From: Chamaecrista fasciculata
Lineage: Eukaryota; Streptophyta; Magnoliopsida; Fabales; Fabaceae
Reading direction: 5' to 3'
Assembly (NCBI GenBank): GCA_003254925.1
Contig: QANZ01037658.1
Span: 35,467-99,466, forward strand
Length of the DNA: 64,000 bases
Below the pieces are notes generated by a model, which did no database searches, was not told where the DNA came from, and worked only from the letters and a program-made list of their open reading frames with translations. Within the stretch, counting starts at the first letter, position 1. Each line of letters opens with the position of its first letter. Made by a program: the position numbers and the translations under genes. This document shows positions 22,541 to 33,889 of this stretch, in pieces.

Positions 22541-25213
22541 TTGCCATCTCCTTTGTTGAAGTGGAAATCACCCTATGAGTTGTTATTTGGTAAGTCTCCT
22601 GATTACTCAAGGTTGAAGGTCTTTGGTTGTTTAGCTTTTGCTTCAAACACAGTTCCTTTGAAGGATAAGTTTGCACCAAGAGCTTTTAAATGTGTGTTTT
22701 TAGGCTATGTGGCTGGGCAGAAAGCTTATAAATTGTTTGATTTGGAGAATTAGAAAATTCTAGTTTCGAGAGATGTTATCTTTTATGAAGATTTCTTCCC
22801 ATTTACTGCTGCTCCTTTAGATGAACATGATACTGATCCTATACCTATAACCATTCTTGAATTTCCTATTAAACCACAGTTTAATCACTTGGCTATACCC
22901 ATAGAAAACACAAACCATACACTACATTTACCTACAGAAAGTGGTACTTCCACACCTTCTTTACCTTCGATTACACCAGAAATTTCCCATACAGAAACAT
23001 CCATTGAACCAGAAAATACCCATACAGAATCTGCTACTTCAGAATCGATTTTCACTCCTCAAGCACTCCCTATACTACCCACCACCAGAATTTCCACAAG
23101 ACAAACCAAACCACCAGCATGGATGAGTGATTATGTATGTAGTAGTGTTACTGACTCACATAATTCTTATAATCTGGAGTCTGTGCAGTTTTGCCCTGAA
23201 TACACTGCATTCATGACAAATGTCACTCAATTGAAGAAGCCACATTCATATAAAGAAGCAGCTAAACACTTAGAATGGTGTGAAGCAATGGAGAAAGAGT
23301 TAATGACACTTGAGAAGAATGAAACATGGGAGGTCACTGATTTGCCGCCAGGAAAACAGTCTATTGGTTCAAAATGGGTCTACAAAATTAAGCTAAATCC
23401 AGATGGGACAGTAGAGAGATACAAGGCAAGACTTGTTGCAAAGGGGTTCAACCAAGTAGAAGGAGTTGACTATTTTGATAGCTACTCACCAGTTGCAAAA
23501 CAAGTTACCGTGAGGACTGTTTTAGCATTAAGCACTATGAAGACTTGGCCCTTGCATCAACTCGATATTAACAATGCATTTCTTNTATGTATGTAGTAGT
23601 GTTACTGACTCACATAATTCTTATAATTTGGAGTCTGTGCAGTTTTGCCCTGAATACACTGCATTCATGACAAATGTTACTCAATTGAAGGAGCCACATT
23701 CATATAAAGAAGCAGCTAAACACTTAGAATTGTGTGAAGCAATGGAGAAAGAGTTAATGGCACTTGAGAAGAATGAAACATGGGAGGTCACTGATTTGCC
23801 GCCACGAAAACAGTCTATTGGTTCAAAATGGGTCTACAAAATTAAGCTAAATCCAGATGGGACAGTAGAGAGATACAAGGCAAGACTTGTTGCAAAGGGG
23901 TTCAACCAAGTAGAAGGAGTTGACTATTTTGATAGCTACTCACCAGTTGCAAAACAAGTTACCGTGAGGACTGTTTTAGCATTAAGCACTATGAAGACTT
24001 GGCCCTTGCATCAACTCGATATTAACAATGCATTTCTTTATGGGTATCTACATGAAGAAGTGTACCTGAAGCCACCACAGGGCTATGATAAAGTAAAACC
24101 GAGGAAGGTATGTAAGTTGAGGAAGTCTCTTTATGGTTTGAAGCAGGCTTCTAGAGAATGAAATTCAGAATTCACCTCCAAATTGATTGGTTTTGGTTTT
24201 ACGCAATCTGAGCATGATCACTGTTTATTTACTTTCAAATTGGATGGTGTTTTTCTCATACTTCTAGTATATGTTGATGATGTTTTGCTCATAGGAAACA
24301 ATGAATCCTATATTCTTAAAGTAAAGGAATTTCTTCACTCAACCTTTACTATTAAGGATTTAGGACATGCTAAGTACTTTCTAGGGATTGAAATTGCAAG
24401 ATCTCCCAAAGGCACTTTTATTTCTCAAAGAAAGTACATTTCCGACATTGTAAAATCTACTGGTTTGCAGAATGCAAATGCATTAGCGATTCCTATGCCT
24501 CGTGGTCACTGTTTTTCAGAAAGCTCTCCTCTTTATAGTGAACCAAAGTCATACAAAAGATTAGTGGGCAGACTTCTCTATTTGAATATGACTCAGCCAA
24601 CCATTACTTATTCTTTACAAAGATTGAGCCAACATGTTGCTGCTCCTACTGAAGATCATTGGAGTGCAGCAATGCATGTGGTAAGGTATTTGAAAGGTAC
24701 ATAAGCTCTGGGATTGTTTTATAGAACATATTCTGTTTTTTCTCTGATTTCTTTTAGCAATTCAGACTGGGCTACATGTCCTACTACTAGGAAATCTACT
24801 ACAGGTTTCTGTATTCTTTTGGGAAGTTCTTTGATTTCATGGAAATCAAAGAAGCAAACTTCTGTATCAAGGTCATCCTATGAAGCCGAATATAGAAGCA
24901 TGGCTTCTTCAGTATGTGAATTGATGTGGCTGTCCTACTTGCTGAGGGATATGGATATTTCTTTTCCTACACCAATTCCTTTTAATTGTGACAACAAAGC
25001 AGCCATACACATTACTTCCAATCCAGTTTTTCATGAGAATACCAAACACATTGACATAGATTGTCATGTGGTTAGGCAGCAATACAAGGCAAATTTCATC
25101 AGACCACAGTATGTTTCATCACAGCTGCAGTTGGCGGATGTCTTTACAAAAGCACTTTCTGAGCCTCAGTTTTCATTCATTTTGGGCAAGTTGGGAGTTT
25201 GTGCAAACATGTC
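22541..25213 (+). pseudogene. Copia integrase end, reverse transcriptase and RNase H frames, interrupted
   Basis: Pieces in order: integrase C-terminus (KVFGCLAFA, 22541-22753), linker and RT start (22889-23596), RT (23574-24161, KARLVAKGFNQVEGVDY and SLYGLKQASR), RT with the catalytic YVDDVLLIG (24183-24704), and RNase H (about 24714-25213, SNSDWATCPTTRKST, EAEYRSMA, ADVFTKAL). Stops separate most pieces, and the RT start is present twice because of the 453-bp duplication. Not translatable as one protein. Confidence 0.9.
23132..24038 (+). repeat. 453-bp direct duplication joined at a single N
   Basis: Copy 1 is 23132-23584 and copy 2 is 23586-24038, both starting TATGTATGTAGTAGTG and ending AATGCATTTCTT. 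They differ at a handful of positions. The one base between them (23585) is N. The exact lengths and the N suggest two overlapping contigs joined without merging, rather than a biological duplication. Confidence 0.9.
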
Positions 25214-25228
25214 CAACTTGAGGGGGGA

Positions 25229-25450
25229 TGTAGAGGATAGTAATAGCTAAATAGAATTTTTACTAAGTAATAGTTAAATAGAATTATTACTGATGTATTA
25301 TTTTTTACTTGTATTACTTTTACTGTTTTACTGCTTTCCTCTTGTATCAGTAGTATAAGCTTTCCACTTGTATCAGTACTATAAAAGACTTGTACCGCTC
25401 ATTTCTTCTTCGATAATAAGAATTCCCAATTTACAATCCAAGATTGTTCA
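25229..25450 (+). repeat. 3' LTR of the copia element at 20-25 kb
   Basis: Matches the 5' LTR except at about five positions, four of them clustered where the 5' copy has a T run. Confidence 0.93.
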
Positions 25451-25830
25451 AAAATTTTCTCTTTGTCTTGTTTCGAAAAATTAATCATTTTTTTAAGTGT
25501 ACTTGAAACATTGTTTAGAACAATTAAGCATGTTGCTAGGGCCGACTTAGGTTTAATTAAGCCAATATATTCTTATCATATATACTTCTTAAATAATACT
25601 TGGGAAAGCTTTCACGTTACTTCCTTCATAATTGACTTTATTATCTTAACATACAATATTGTCATCTCTTTCATTTTAAACTTTTCTGATCGTACTTACA
25701 AGATTCCTTCTTTCAAGTGGGCTATCATTGACATTAAGAAAAATCAAATACAAGTAGAAACTATATTACTATATAGAGTGATGATGAAAATAGAATATAT
25801 TAGTGTATATGTTATATCTTTATAGTTAAA
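25451..25830. other. Displaced upstream region of P450 gene 1
   Basis: Blocks such as AATAATACTTG, AAAGCTTTCACGT, CATTTTAAACTTTTCTG and TACAAGATTCCTT also occur, in the same order, upstream of P450 gene 2 at about 38690-38960 and 39050-39175. This was the upstream flank of P450 gene 1 before the copia insertion pushed it about 5.3 kb away. The open frame 25463-25825 has no recognisable product. Confidence 0.55.
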
Positions 25831-25959
25831 TTCTTTAATTATAAAATAATTTATAGAATTTTTTACAACTTAACTCTATAATTAAGTATTTTTAATGTTA
25901 AAAATTTTCCTTCTTATATGGTTGTATATAATTTTGAAATCATCTAATGATCTATCCTA

Positions 25960-26920
25960 GGACCTGTTTGGGAACTCTCTAATCTCAATCCAAACTCAAC
26001 TTAAATATTGAGATGAGATAATGTTGTAATGGGATATGATGAAATGATGTATTGGTGTTTGGATGATTAGAGAGAAAATGATATTAAATAGGGTGTGAAA
26101 TCATATAAAATGGTACGTAATGATTGTGGTTAGTTGAAATGTGTTTATGGATTTTTTAAATTTATATAGGGGTATAAATGGTAAAAAATAATGAAATGAG
26201 ATGGAGATAATGAGAAGAGATGATAAGTGTTTGGTTGTGGTTTGACTGGAATGATATTGAGATGAGATGATCTTGGAAAGCGTGAAGATGAGATATTTTT
26301 TGTTAAAGTTTTTTGGTCTATCTCATTGGATGAGATGATGGGCCAAAATGAAAATAATATTAAAATTATTTTAATAATACAATTTGGTCCATAAATTTGA
26401 ATCGGTCCAATTAATTGATCCCTAACATGTGTAAATAATAACTCGGGGCCCGTAGAAAATCCGCGCCATCAATAATTGGGTCTATTTATGAAATTCAACG
26501 ACCAAAAATAATAAACAATAGTTTGGGGACTAGAATGCAAACATTGTAAACATACAATTTGGTCCACAACTTTATATCGATCCAATGAATCGGTCCATAA
26601 CTAATCTCGTAGTTTGGTAAACAAAATAAAACTAGAAATAGTTTTATTACAGAAAAACGAAACTAATCTCATAGTTTAAGGATCAAACTGGCAACAATGC
26701 CAATAAATGGGAAGATAAAAAATTATTTTAACTCTTTTTAATTTTTACACAAAACTTCATAAGATATATTGAAAAAAAGTATAGATTGAATTGTATAATA
26801 GTCAAAAACATATAGGAATGTTGCAATTTGGAATAAAATATATAACAAATATTTTGCGAACCAAAATGCAACTCATCTTGTAGTTTCGTAAAAAATCTAA
26901 CCAAAAATAGTTTTNTACCA
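25960..26920. repeat. Degraded MITE-like repeats
   Basis: 25960-26370 starts GACCTGTTTGGGAACTC and contains GGTGTTTGGATGATT and GTACGTAATGATT, words shared with the MITE at 56871-57037. From 26375 onwards, phrases such as AATTTGGTCCATAA, CGGTCCA and AGTTTGGGGACTAGAATG resemble the fold-back MITE families at 11-16 kb. Boundaries could not be fixed. A single N lies at 26915. Confidence 0.45.
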
Positions 26921-27316
26921 AACTAAAAATTCTTTCTAATCATGATCAGATTCTTATTTATTAAAATGTGACTACATTCTCATTGTTGCATTTACTTGGT
27001 AAAGTAAGAGATGCACAATAAGATTAAAGTATTAATATGTACAGTTGGAATGATTGTGTCTGAATTTTGATGTGACATTGATAATCAGTTTAATAGTTCT
27101 CGGAAATCAAAACCATACTATACTACTTCATGAGATAGCATGAATGATATAGGACACCAAACTAGATTTTTATCTTTAGCATGCCTTATTTCAAGTTTGT
27201 TCAAAACAGATCCAGCAGTATCTCTAATACGTAGTTTGTGGACTGCTTTTGCATAATTTTAGATAAACTTATCTGTTCTTCGTTTTCCTTCATTAATGTG
27301 TTGTGTTTCCTTACAG

Positions 27317-27382
27317 CTTCTTCGCATTGAAGAGGAGCTTGGAGATGTGCGGTATGCCAGCGAAGCTTTCAGATCGCATTAG
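27317..27382 (+). pseudogene. Orphan last exon of a plastid-type enolase gene
   Basis: After a good splice acceptor (TTTCCTTACAG), 22 codons read LLRIEEELGDVRYASEAFRS, His and stop. Enolases end with LLRIEEELG; the VRYA..AFRS wording recalls plastid ENO1 rather than the cytosolic enzymes, which usually have AVYAG. Enolase interconverts 2-phosphoglycerate and phosphoenolpyruvate. No other enolase exon was seen in the 1.8 kb upstream, so this is an isolated fragment, perhaps with its 3' flank. It could be the end of a gene whose upstream exons were replaced by the insertions to the left. Confidence 0.6.
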
Positions 27383-29440
27383 GGTGTAATGAATGAGTAA
27401 TAACATCAATAATTTGAATTACTAAACCAAGTCCGCAATCAAGTAAGCGCATGACTGTTGTCATATTAATTAACATGTCTGCTGATGTTTGCTACATTTT
27501 AAGGAACAAGTTATGTATCTGATTACGAACCTTTGGTAGGATAAGTATGTCTTTTTTCTCTGCATTTATACTTCTTGCATCAGTCTGACTATTATAAAGC
27601 ATCTTATGCATTAATCTAATAAGTTTTTCCTTCATACAGTTCTCAATCTGTTTCAACCATGGACTCTAAATAAAAATGACTATTTTTTCACTTCTCTACC
27701 TTGCAATTTTGATTTCGTGTTCACTCATTGGCACAACATTAATGGATAAGTTGTAGCTTTTTTCTAATGTTCCTTGATTGGAGAAGTTCTTAAGTGGACC
27801 CAATATTTATTTTTAAACAAAAGGCCAAACCAATCATTAGTGGATGTAACTATTGTGTCATAAAAGAGTTTCTCACAATTACTGCATCTACAATCTCATT
27901 CATTGCTGTGATCTGCATATGCAGGCAAAGTTTGTATAGAGTGTGCAGAATTTCTTGGAGCAAATTCAAAGAAGGAAACTCCATTGTTGTAGACTGTATT
28001 AGTAAATGGGAAATTTAAGTGCTTTGAACTAAAACAGGGTTATATTGGACTGACAGAATATTTCCTGCTGAATGTAGTGATTTTAAGATTAGGAATTTAC
28101 TGCAATGTAGTGATTTTAGTACAGAATATTTGCTGCTGAATGTAGTTATTTTAGGATTAGTAATTGACTGCAATGTACTGATTTTATTTGCCCAATCTTA
28201 AACTTATTTGTTCCTTAATTCTTCCAACTGTTTATATAGATTTTACAACTACTGTCATTGTATTGTTTTCATCATCAAACTGTATAATAAGCTGCTTGGA
28301 GTTTTCATCATCATAGGCTTTGCAAGAGTACTGTGATNTCCCGCCAACATTTTTTTGGATATAATGTAGATAAACATTAATTGATCAATTTAAATTGGAT
28401 AAGAGTACAAGAGCAACAAAACTCCGTAACTAAATATTTAACTCAACTACATTTTTTTTAGTTTTTGATCAGATTATGAGTTTTTCTCTCTGTCTGTGAA
28501 ACAGTTTAGATGAAAGTTAATTTCAATCGAATCAGACATTAATAGTTAAAGGTTTTTTAATAAGGTTGACTAAAAAATCGAACCTTAGTTCTCTCACTGA
28601 AGTGCAATCACTTATTATTGCACTAAATCATTGTTGGTAAGCAATTATTTTTTCGAGTCTTAAACTCAAAATCTTTAATTAAGCTAAATTAACTCCCAAC
28701 CAATTAATCCAGGTGCCTTATAATAAGCTAGCCCCAATTAAGATGCTCCAAAGTCCAAATCTTATCATTTTTCATAGTTGTTTGTATGAAAAAAACTTAT
28801 ATCAAGATTTTTATATCTTGCTATCAAGTTCCTCCAATCACAAGTTTTAATTACATTTTCTTTCTTTAATGATTGGTCATGCAAAAAGTGGTATTTAATA
28901 TTCTCTTTTTATCATAATTGGTCATGTATAAAATTTTTATCACGTGTCAAATGTCGATTGGAAAACTTAATAGCAAGGATATAAAAAATTTGATATAAGC
29001 TTTGCACTTATTTATAAGTGCCTTTAACTTGGAAATGGTTTTATTGATTTTGCCCTGTTTGAATTGCTCAAAATAATTTGTGTCTTGCTTATTTTAAGCT
29101 AAAGTTGTATTTGATTTTACTTCTGCAAAGTGATTATTAAAAATTTCATTTATTCTATTTAAATATCTATAATTATTTATAATTTAATTCACGTATAAAT
29201 ATCATTGGAGAATATTTTTGTCATTTTCTCTGATAAATTGACTTTTCAATCTATTCTTTTTACCTATCATAATTATATAAATTTAGGGTGATCAAAATAT
29301 TTACTTAATCATTTTTAAATATTTCTTAGGTTTAAAATATACTAAATTCTACTAACAAAATTCAGCACCATTAGTAGTTAGTTAAGTTCCTTAAATATAA
29401 TATTCTAAGATTGAATTAGCCAGTATGTATAAAAAAAATA
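27383..29440. other. Intergenic; one 67-bp tandem duplication
   Basis: No gene recognised. Two adjacent copies of a unit of about 67 bp (ACAGAATATTT.CTGCTGAATG ... CAATGTAGTGATTTTA) lie at about 28058-28190. A short exon-like reading after TGCATATGCAG at 27926 was too weak to call. A single N lies at 28338. Confidence 0.5.
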
Positions 29441-29441
29441 T

Positions 29442-31575
29442 TGTTAGTAGAGACAAAATTCACTTTAGTGATCTTTATGAAGGATATCACCTTATTCTTA
29501 ATGGAGATTGAGCATAATTGGTGTAAATAGTTTTTATTCTTTATTAATATAATAGCTGGTATTTATCTTAGTGGTGTACAGCTGTCCAAGCCCATGTGCA
29601 AGTTTGCTTTTATAGAATAGTGTAGAAGCTAGGGTATACGTATTCCTTTCTTTCTTTTTCTGCTTTGTATATATATGGTACATTCTTGAATAAGAAAGGT
29701 TAAGCAGCATTTTATCCTTTTTCATCTTTTTCATTTATGGTATCAGAGCCAATAGTAATTTCTTACTATGGAATCCCCTATTTCGGCTCAGTCTTCCACA
29801 ATTGCTTCTACAGCTACCATTGTCAATCCTGCAAATTCCAAATTTGACCCCCATTTAGTTTCTATCAAATTGGCAGAAGAAAATTACCTGCCATGGAAAC
29901 AACAAGCTTTGGCCACCATTAAAGGTCATAAGCTTCAACAGTTTTTACTTGGAGCACATGCTGTGCTTAAGAAGTTTGCATCAACAGATGCAGAAAGTAA
30001 AAGACAGATTAGTGATGCTTACCTTTGCTGGGAGCAGCAGGATCAATTGCTGCTCTCATGGCTCTTAGCTTCCATGTCCGATAGTATGTTGACAAGAATG
30101 GTTGGATGTGAGTTTTCCTACCAAGTGTGGGAAAAACTTGAGTTGTTCTTTGCTTCACAAACAAGGGCAAAGGTTAAGCAGCTTAAAACACAACTCAGAA
30201 ATCTCAAAAAGGGTACAATGACTACTAATGAGTACCTTTTAAAAATCAAGCATATTGTTGATAGTCTCTTCTCAGTTGGTTCTCCCATTTCTAAGCAAGA
30301 CCATATAGATGCTATCTTGGAAGGGTTGCCAGAGGAGTACAACTCCTTTATTGTGTCCATCACATCACATTCAGACCCATACAGTGTCAATGAAATAAAA
30401 AGCCTACTTGTTGCTCAAGAAGAGCGTATAGAGAAGTTCAAGAAAGCTGCTAGTTCTTCTCTCAGTGCTAATGTAGCACAAACACAATCCTCAAAACCAG
30501 TGAAACCCACTGCCCATAATTTTTCTACTAATGCTTAGAATTATACTACTCCTTCTCGTGCTCCTAATATTGCTGCTTTTGGAGGCCGGCACCTTTAGAG
30601 GTCGTGGCAAAGGTGGCAGATTTGGTGGACGTTCCAGGTTGCAATGCCAAGTCTGTGGCAAGCCAGGCCACATGGCTTGGCAGTGTTATCACCGATTTAA
30701 TCAACAGTTTATCAGCCCATTTTCACAACAAAATCATCAGATGCAGAGACCTCAATTTTTCCCTCCTTCAGCACCAATGCAAGCTATGGTTGCCGCTCCA
30801 GATCACATGTTTGATGCCCATTGGTACCCTGATACTGGTGCATCCAACCATCTTACTGCTAGTGCTGCCAATCTTGGAAATACAATCTCGGATTATGGAG
30901 GAAGTGAGCAAATTCACCTTGCCAATGGTACAGGTATACCCATTTCTCATGTAGGATATGCTATGGTGCAGTCTTCTTCCTCTTCTCCACCTCTTCTTCT
31001 TAATCCTTTGCTTCATGTTCCTCAAGCTGTAAAAAATTTGATAAGTGTCTCTCAGTTTGCCCGTGATAATTCTGTTTTCTTTGAATTTCACCCTCACTGT
31101 TGTTTTGTGAAATCTCAGGTTACTCAGAAAGTTCTTCTGCAGGGGGTTGTTAAGGATGGTCTTTATTGCTTTCCTAACCTTAAGTTGATTCATTCATCTT
31201 CACCAGCTGCCTTGAGTGCTACTTTATCTTCTCATTCTCGTTCTTCTTGTTCAAAGGCTGTATTTGATCTATGGCATTGTAGACTTGGACATGCTTCATT
31301 TAATACTGTTAATCAAGTTCTCAAACAATGTAATCTGCCTTCTATGAATAATAATAATCAGTTCTTTTGCACTCATTGTTGCTTAGGAAAGTCTCATAAA
31401 TTACCTTTTCCTGTTTCCCATACTGAGTATTGTTAGATTGATAGAATATCTGATGTTAGATTGATAGAATCATGCCCCTCTTGCTCTTGTTCATACAGAT
31501 GTGTGGGGTCCTGCACCCATAACATCATCAAATGGTTTCAGTTACTATGTTCATTTTACTGATCACTTTTCAAGG
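29442..31575 (+). mobile_element. Truncated copia retrotransposon (5' LTR, gag, protease, start of integrase)
   Basis: A probable 5' LTR begins TGTTAGTAGAGAC near 29442 and ends just before a tRNA-Met type primer-binding site, TGGTATCAGAGCC (29739-29751). Gag and protease frames follow. The element stops in integrase at about 31575, where P450 sequence starts. There is no reverse transcriptase and no 3' LTR, and no target duplication can be checked. The exact LTR end is uncertain because ATTTA lies between the last CA-like end and the primer site. Confidence 0.8.
29768..31436 (+). pseudogene. Copia gag-protease frames
   Basis: Frame 1 (29768-30538) is Gag, with NYLPWKQQALATIKGH near the start and KQDHIDAILEGLPEEYNSF in the middle. 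A stop and frame change lead into 30531-31436 with the zinc knuckle CQVCGKPGHMAWQC (complete CCHC), the protease motif WYPDTGASNHLT and the GAG-pre-integrase region (LWHCRLGHASF ... CTHCCLGKSHK). A stop falls at 31434, next to a short duplication (GTTAGATTGATAGAAT twice, 31432-31470). The frame then resumes as integrase (DVWGPAPITSSNGF). Confidence 0.88.
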
Positions 31576-32016
31576 TTGCATACTCCACTTCCACTAGCAG
31601 TTCCAAGAGAGGCAAGAGAGAGCTGTGAGATTGAAGGGTTCATGATTCCTAAAGGAACCCAAGTGTTCTTGAATTCATGGGCAATTCATAGGGACCCAAA
31701 GCATTGGAATGAAGCTGAGAGATTTCAGCCTGAGAGGTTTGTGGGTTCTGGAATTGATTACACAAGCTCTCACTTTGAATATAAGCCTTTTGGTACAGGC
31801 AAGAGGATATGTCCTGGATTGGTTTTTGCTTTGCCTAATATTGAGCTTCCTCTTGCCCAATTTCTTTACTATTTTGATTGGGAACTTCCCTCAGGAACTT
31901 CCCCAGAAAACTTAGACATGACAGAAGAATTTGGCTTCTCTGTCAAAAAGAAAAGGGATCTCCATGTGATTCCCACTTCCTATACTCCAAAAAGTACTTC
32001 TGGTACTGCTGAATAA
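31576..32016 (+). pseudogene. 3' half-exon of a CYP71D-like P450 fused to copia integrase
   Basis: About 146 codons match the end of P450 exon 2: LHTPLPLAVPREARE, RFQPERFVGSG, FGTGKRICPG (haem loop) and DMTEEFGFSVKKKRD to the stop. The sequence starts immediately after the ExxR helix. The open frame begins at 31501 in copia integrase (MWGPAPITSSNGF) and passes in frame into the P450, giving a 171-aa chimera. It is closer to gene 1 than to gene 2 (for example FDWELPSG and FSVKKKRDLHVIPTSY). The shared 3' flank continues to about 32260, including AATAAA. Without the I-helix and most of the fold it cannot be a working P450. Confidence 0.9.
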
Positions 32017-32201
32017 TCTGAGTCTATATATATATATATGTTGTGAAAACTTAATTAAGAACCAATGTATTATATAAGTGAGATCAGTGTGGTTGCTTCT
32101 ATAATCAAGGTTCAAGTGAATCTGCTTCAATGTGAGCTATATGTTGCTCCTGCGTGTCCAATGGAGGCTGTATATCATGTATGCTTTTAATGAATAATGC
32201 T

Positions 32202-32207
32202 AATAAA
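32202..32207 (+). terminator. Polyadenylation signal kept in the P450 fragment
   Basis: AATAAA in the context GCTAATAAAATTTGAA, the same context as downstream of P450 genes 1 and 2. Confidence 0.5.
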
Positions 32208-32299
32208 ATTTGAAGTGTGTTTGTGTGTGTGAGAGAGAGTGTGTGTATAAATTCTAGTGTAACCCACTGTTTTGAGCATGAATTTTCAAAAAGGAAAAA

Positions 32300-32845
32300 G
32301 TTAGAATGTGTTGGATAATTATTCCTAATCCTAATCGGATAAGATAACGGAGATTCAAAATTCAAAAGGTGAGATATAAGAAGATAAGTTTATGATTTAA
32401 GGCTCCCCAAAATCTAGATTATCTTCTCGAGTCTGAAGTTTGAGGTTTGGTAATGTAATTGGGCATCTTACCTACATTTGTTAAAGTTTGAGTTTCCTTC
32501 TTTTACCAAAGATATGTTCTTTTCGTTTTAAGTTGCTATGTTGGTGTCGGCATCATTTGTCAAGGGTTGCAACTTGCAATCTTTGTATTTTACCATTATA
32601 CTGTTTACTTTGTGGCTGTCAAGGTTTGTAACACGCCTTGCTTGAAATTTTATAATAAAAAAAAATAATTTAAATCAACTTACACTGGTTCGTTTATTAA
32701 TATGAAATTTGAGCTTTTATTCTTGGGACTAATACTGTTTGAGCTGGCTGCATGTGGTCTCTCATAAACTTGGGCATTTTAATTCAAGCCAAAAAAAAAA
32801 TGGACATTTTTATTAAAATCATAAAAAGAAAAAAAATAAACGAGG
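32300..32845. other. Intergenic, nothing recognised
   Basis: AT-rich sequence between the P450 fragment and the MYB-CC fragment; no feature supported. Confidence 0.5.
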
Positions 32846-33565
32846 CAGGGTCATCTTTTTGTATGCCTGAAAGTGAGTAACAAAAAAGGAAGGAGAAGGA
32901 TAAGATTACAGAGTGAAGCTCCATGATACAGAAATTCCTTTGGAATCACCAAAGTGAGAGCAATACAGAGAAGAAGTTCAGCAATAATCCTATTCAAGAC
33001 AAAAAGGAACCAAGCCCACTGTATTTTCTCTTCAACATGACTTGAATCATCAGAAAAACTTTCCAAGAAAAATTCCAAGGAGTAGACTAGCATTACAACA
33101 AAAACACCATAAACTAATAACAAAGTGAACATGTATACATGTTAAAGGTGAGACTGACTTGATATTTGTCTCCTATTTTTGGCTTGATATAAGGACACCA
33201 AATCAACATAAGAATCTCACCTTCTTCCACCATTATTCATCCCTACATGCCATACCTAGTTATCCCATGAGGATTTACATGAGCTAAATGGATGCCTTGG
33301 GTTCTCATATTGGCTTCACTCCAGATTAAAGGTGCTACCACAGAGTCCAAGCCAAGAACCTTCCTTTTCGCCCCACCTGCCGATCCTTCTATACCCAACC
33401 CTCCAATACTCTCATGTGATGTTAGGCAGCTTTCTGTGGAACAATCTGTCCTTTGGTTTAGGAAGCTAGGTGCTACTTCTTCTAGAACACGTAATCCCGC
33501 CACTTCAGAGGGTAAGGAACAAAGGACATGGGGATCAATCAAGGGACTTCTTGATGCTTTATTTT
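32846..33565 (-). pseudogene. Duplicated 3' end of the MYB-CC gene (last exon part and 3' flank)
   Basis: Nearly identical to 50215-50931. The minus-strand frame 33542-33243 encodes the last 99 residues of the MYB-CC protein, from IDPHVLCSLPSEVAGLRVLE to the stop GITRYGM. The 400 bp beyond the stop are also copied. Homology stops at about 33565 (TTTATTTTCCGAG here, TTTATTTCCTTG in the gene). It has no promoter, DNA-binding domain or start. The few differences from the source (for example small indels near 33070-33110) suggest a recent copy. Confidence 0.9.
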
Positions 33566-33870
33566 CCGAGATTTCACGGTTTAATCAAGTTACAGTCTTA
33601 TCCATTTAAATTTTATTGATCACTTCCTTACATTTCTAGTTCTTTTTTGGTTGGAAAATTGTTTTGATGAAAGAGTTTTATGGAAAATATTTCATCTGTA
33701 AGAACACAATTTTATTAATCTCAATCTTAGTTTAAATTTTTATGGAACACTTGCTAAAAAAGCCCATTTGCGTTCAGCCATGGCTAATTAATTTTTGACA
33801 CATTCTGATTTTTTTTTCCTTTCTGAAAATTCATCCTCAAAACACAGTGGCACAGTAGAATTTATAACAC
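33566..33870. other. Spacer, nothing recognised
   Basis: AT-rich DNA between the MYB-CC fragment and the 3' flank of P450 gene 2. Confidence 0.5.
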
Positions 33871-33883
33871 ACACTTTTCAAAT

Positions 33884-33889
33884 TTTATT
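33884..33889 (-). terminator. Probable polyadenylation signal of P450 gene 2
   Basis: AATAAA on the minus strand (GCTAATAAAATTTG), about 220 bp past the stop at 34112. Confidence 0.55.

Larger units (their letters stand above)
20133..25450 (+). mobile_element. Copia LTR retrotransposon with both LTRs and TSD
   Basis: 5' LTR 20133-20354 and 3' LTR 25229-25450 (222 bp each, about five differences) enclose a tRNA-Met type primer-binding site (TGGTATCAGAGCC, 20355-20367), gag-pol frames and a polypurine tract (TTGAGGGGGGA) abutting the 3' LTR. The 5-bp target duplication AAAAT is exact (20128-20132 and 25451-25455). The coding region has several in-frame stops and a 453-bp duplication at a single N, so it is non-autonomous as assembled. 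It was inserted between P450 gene 1 and upstream sequence that is conserved next to P450 gene 2. Confidence 0.95.

Noticed and set aside
25463..25825. 120-codon plus-strand frame
   Set aside because: Lies in the block homologous to the non-coding upstream region of P450 gene 2; the reading is not conserved there.
27926..27990. Exon-like reading KVCIECAEFLGANSKKE after an AG acceptor
   Set aside because: Too short, no partner exon and no family recognised.
28590..28730. Possible SINE head on the minus strand
   Set aside because: Only a loose B-box resemblance; no bounded element.
33292..33609. Plus-strand frame of 105 codons (and its twin at 50656-50940)
   Set aside because: Antisense shadow of the MYB-CC last exon, which carries the real protein on the minus strand.
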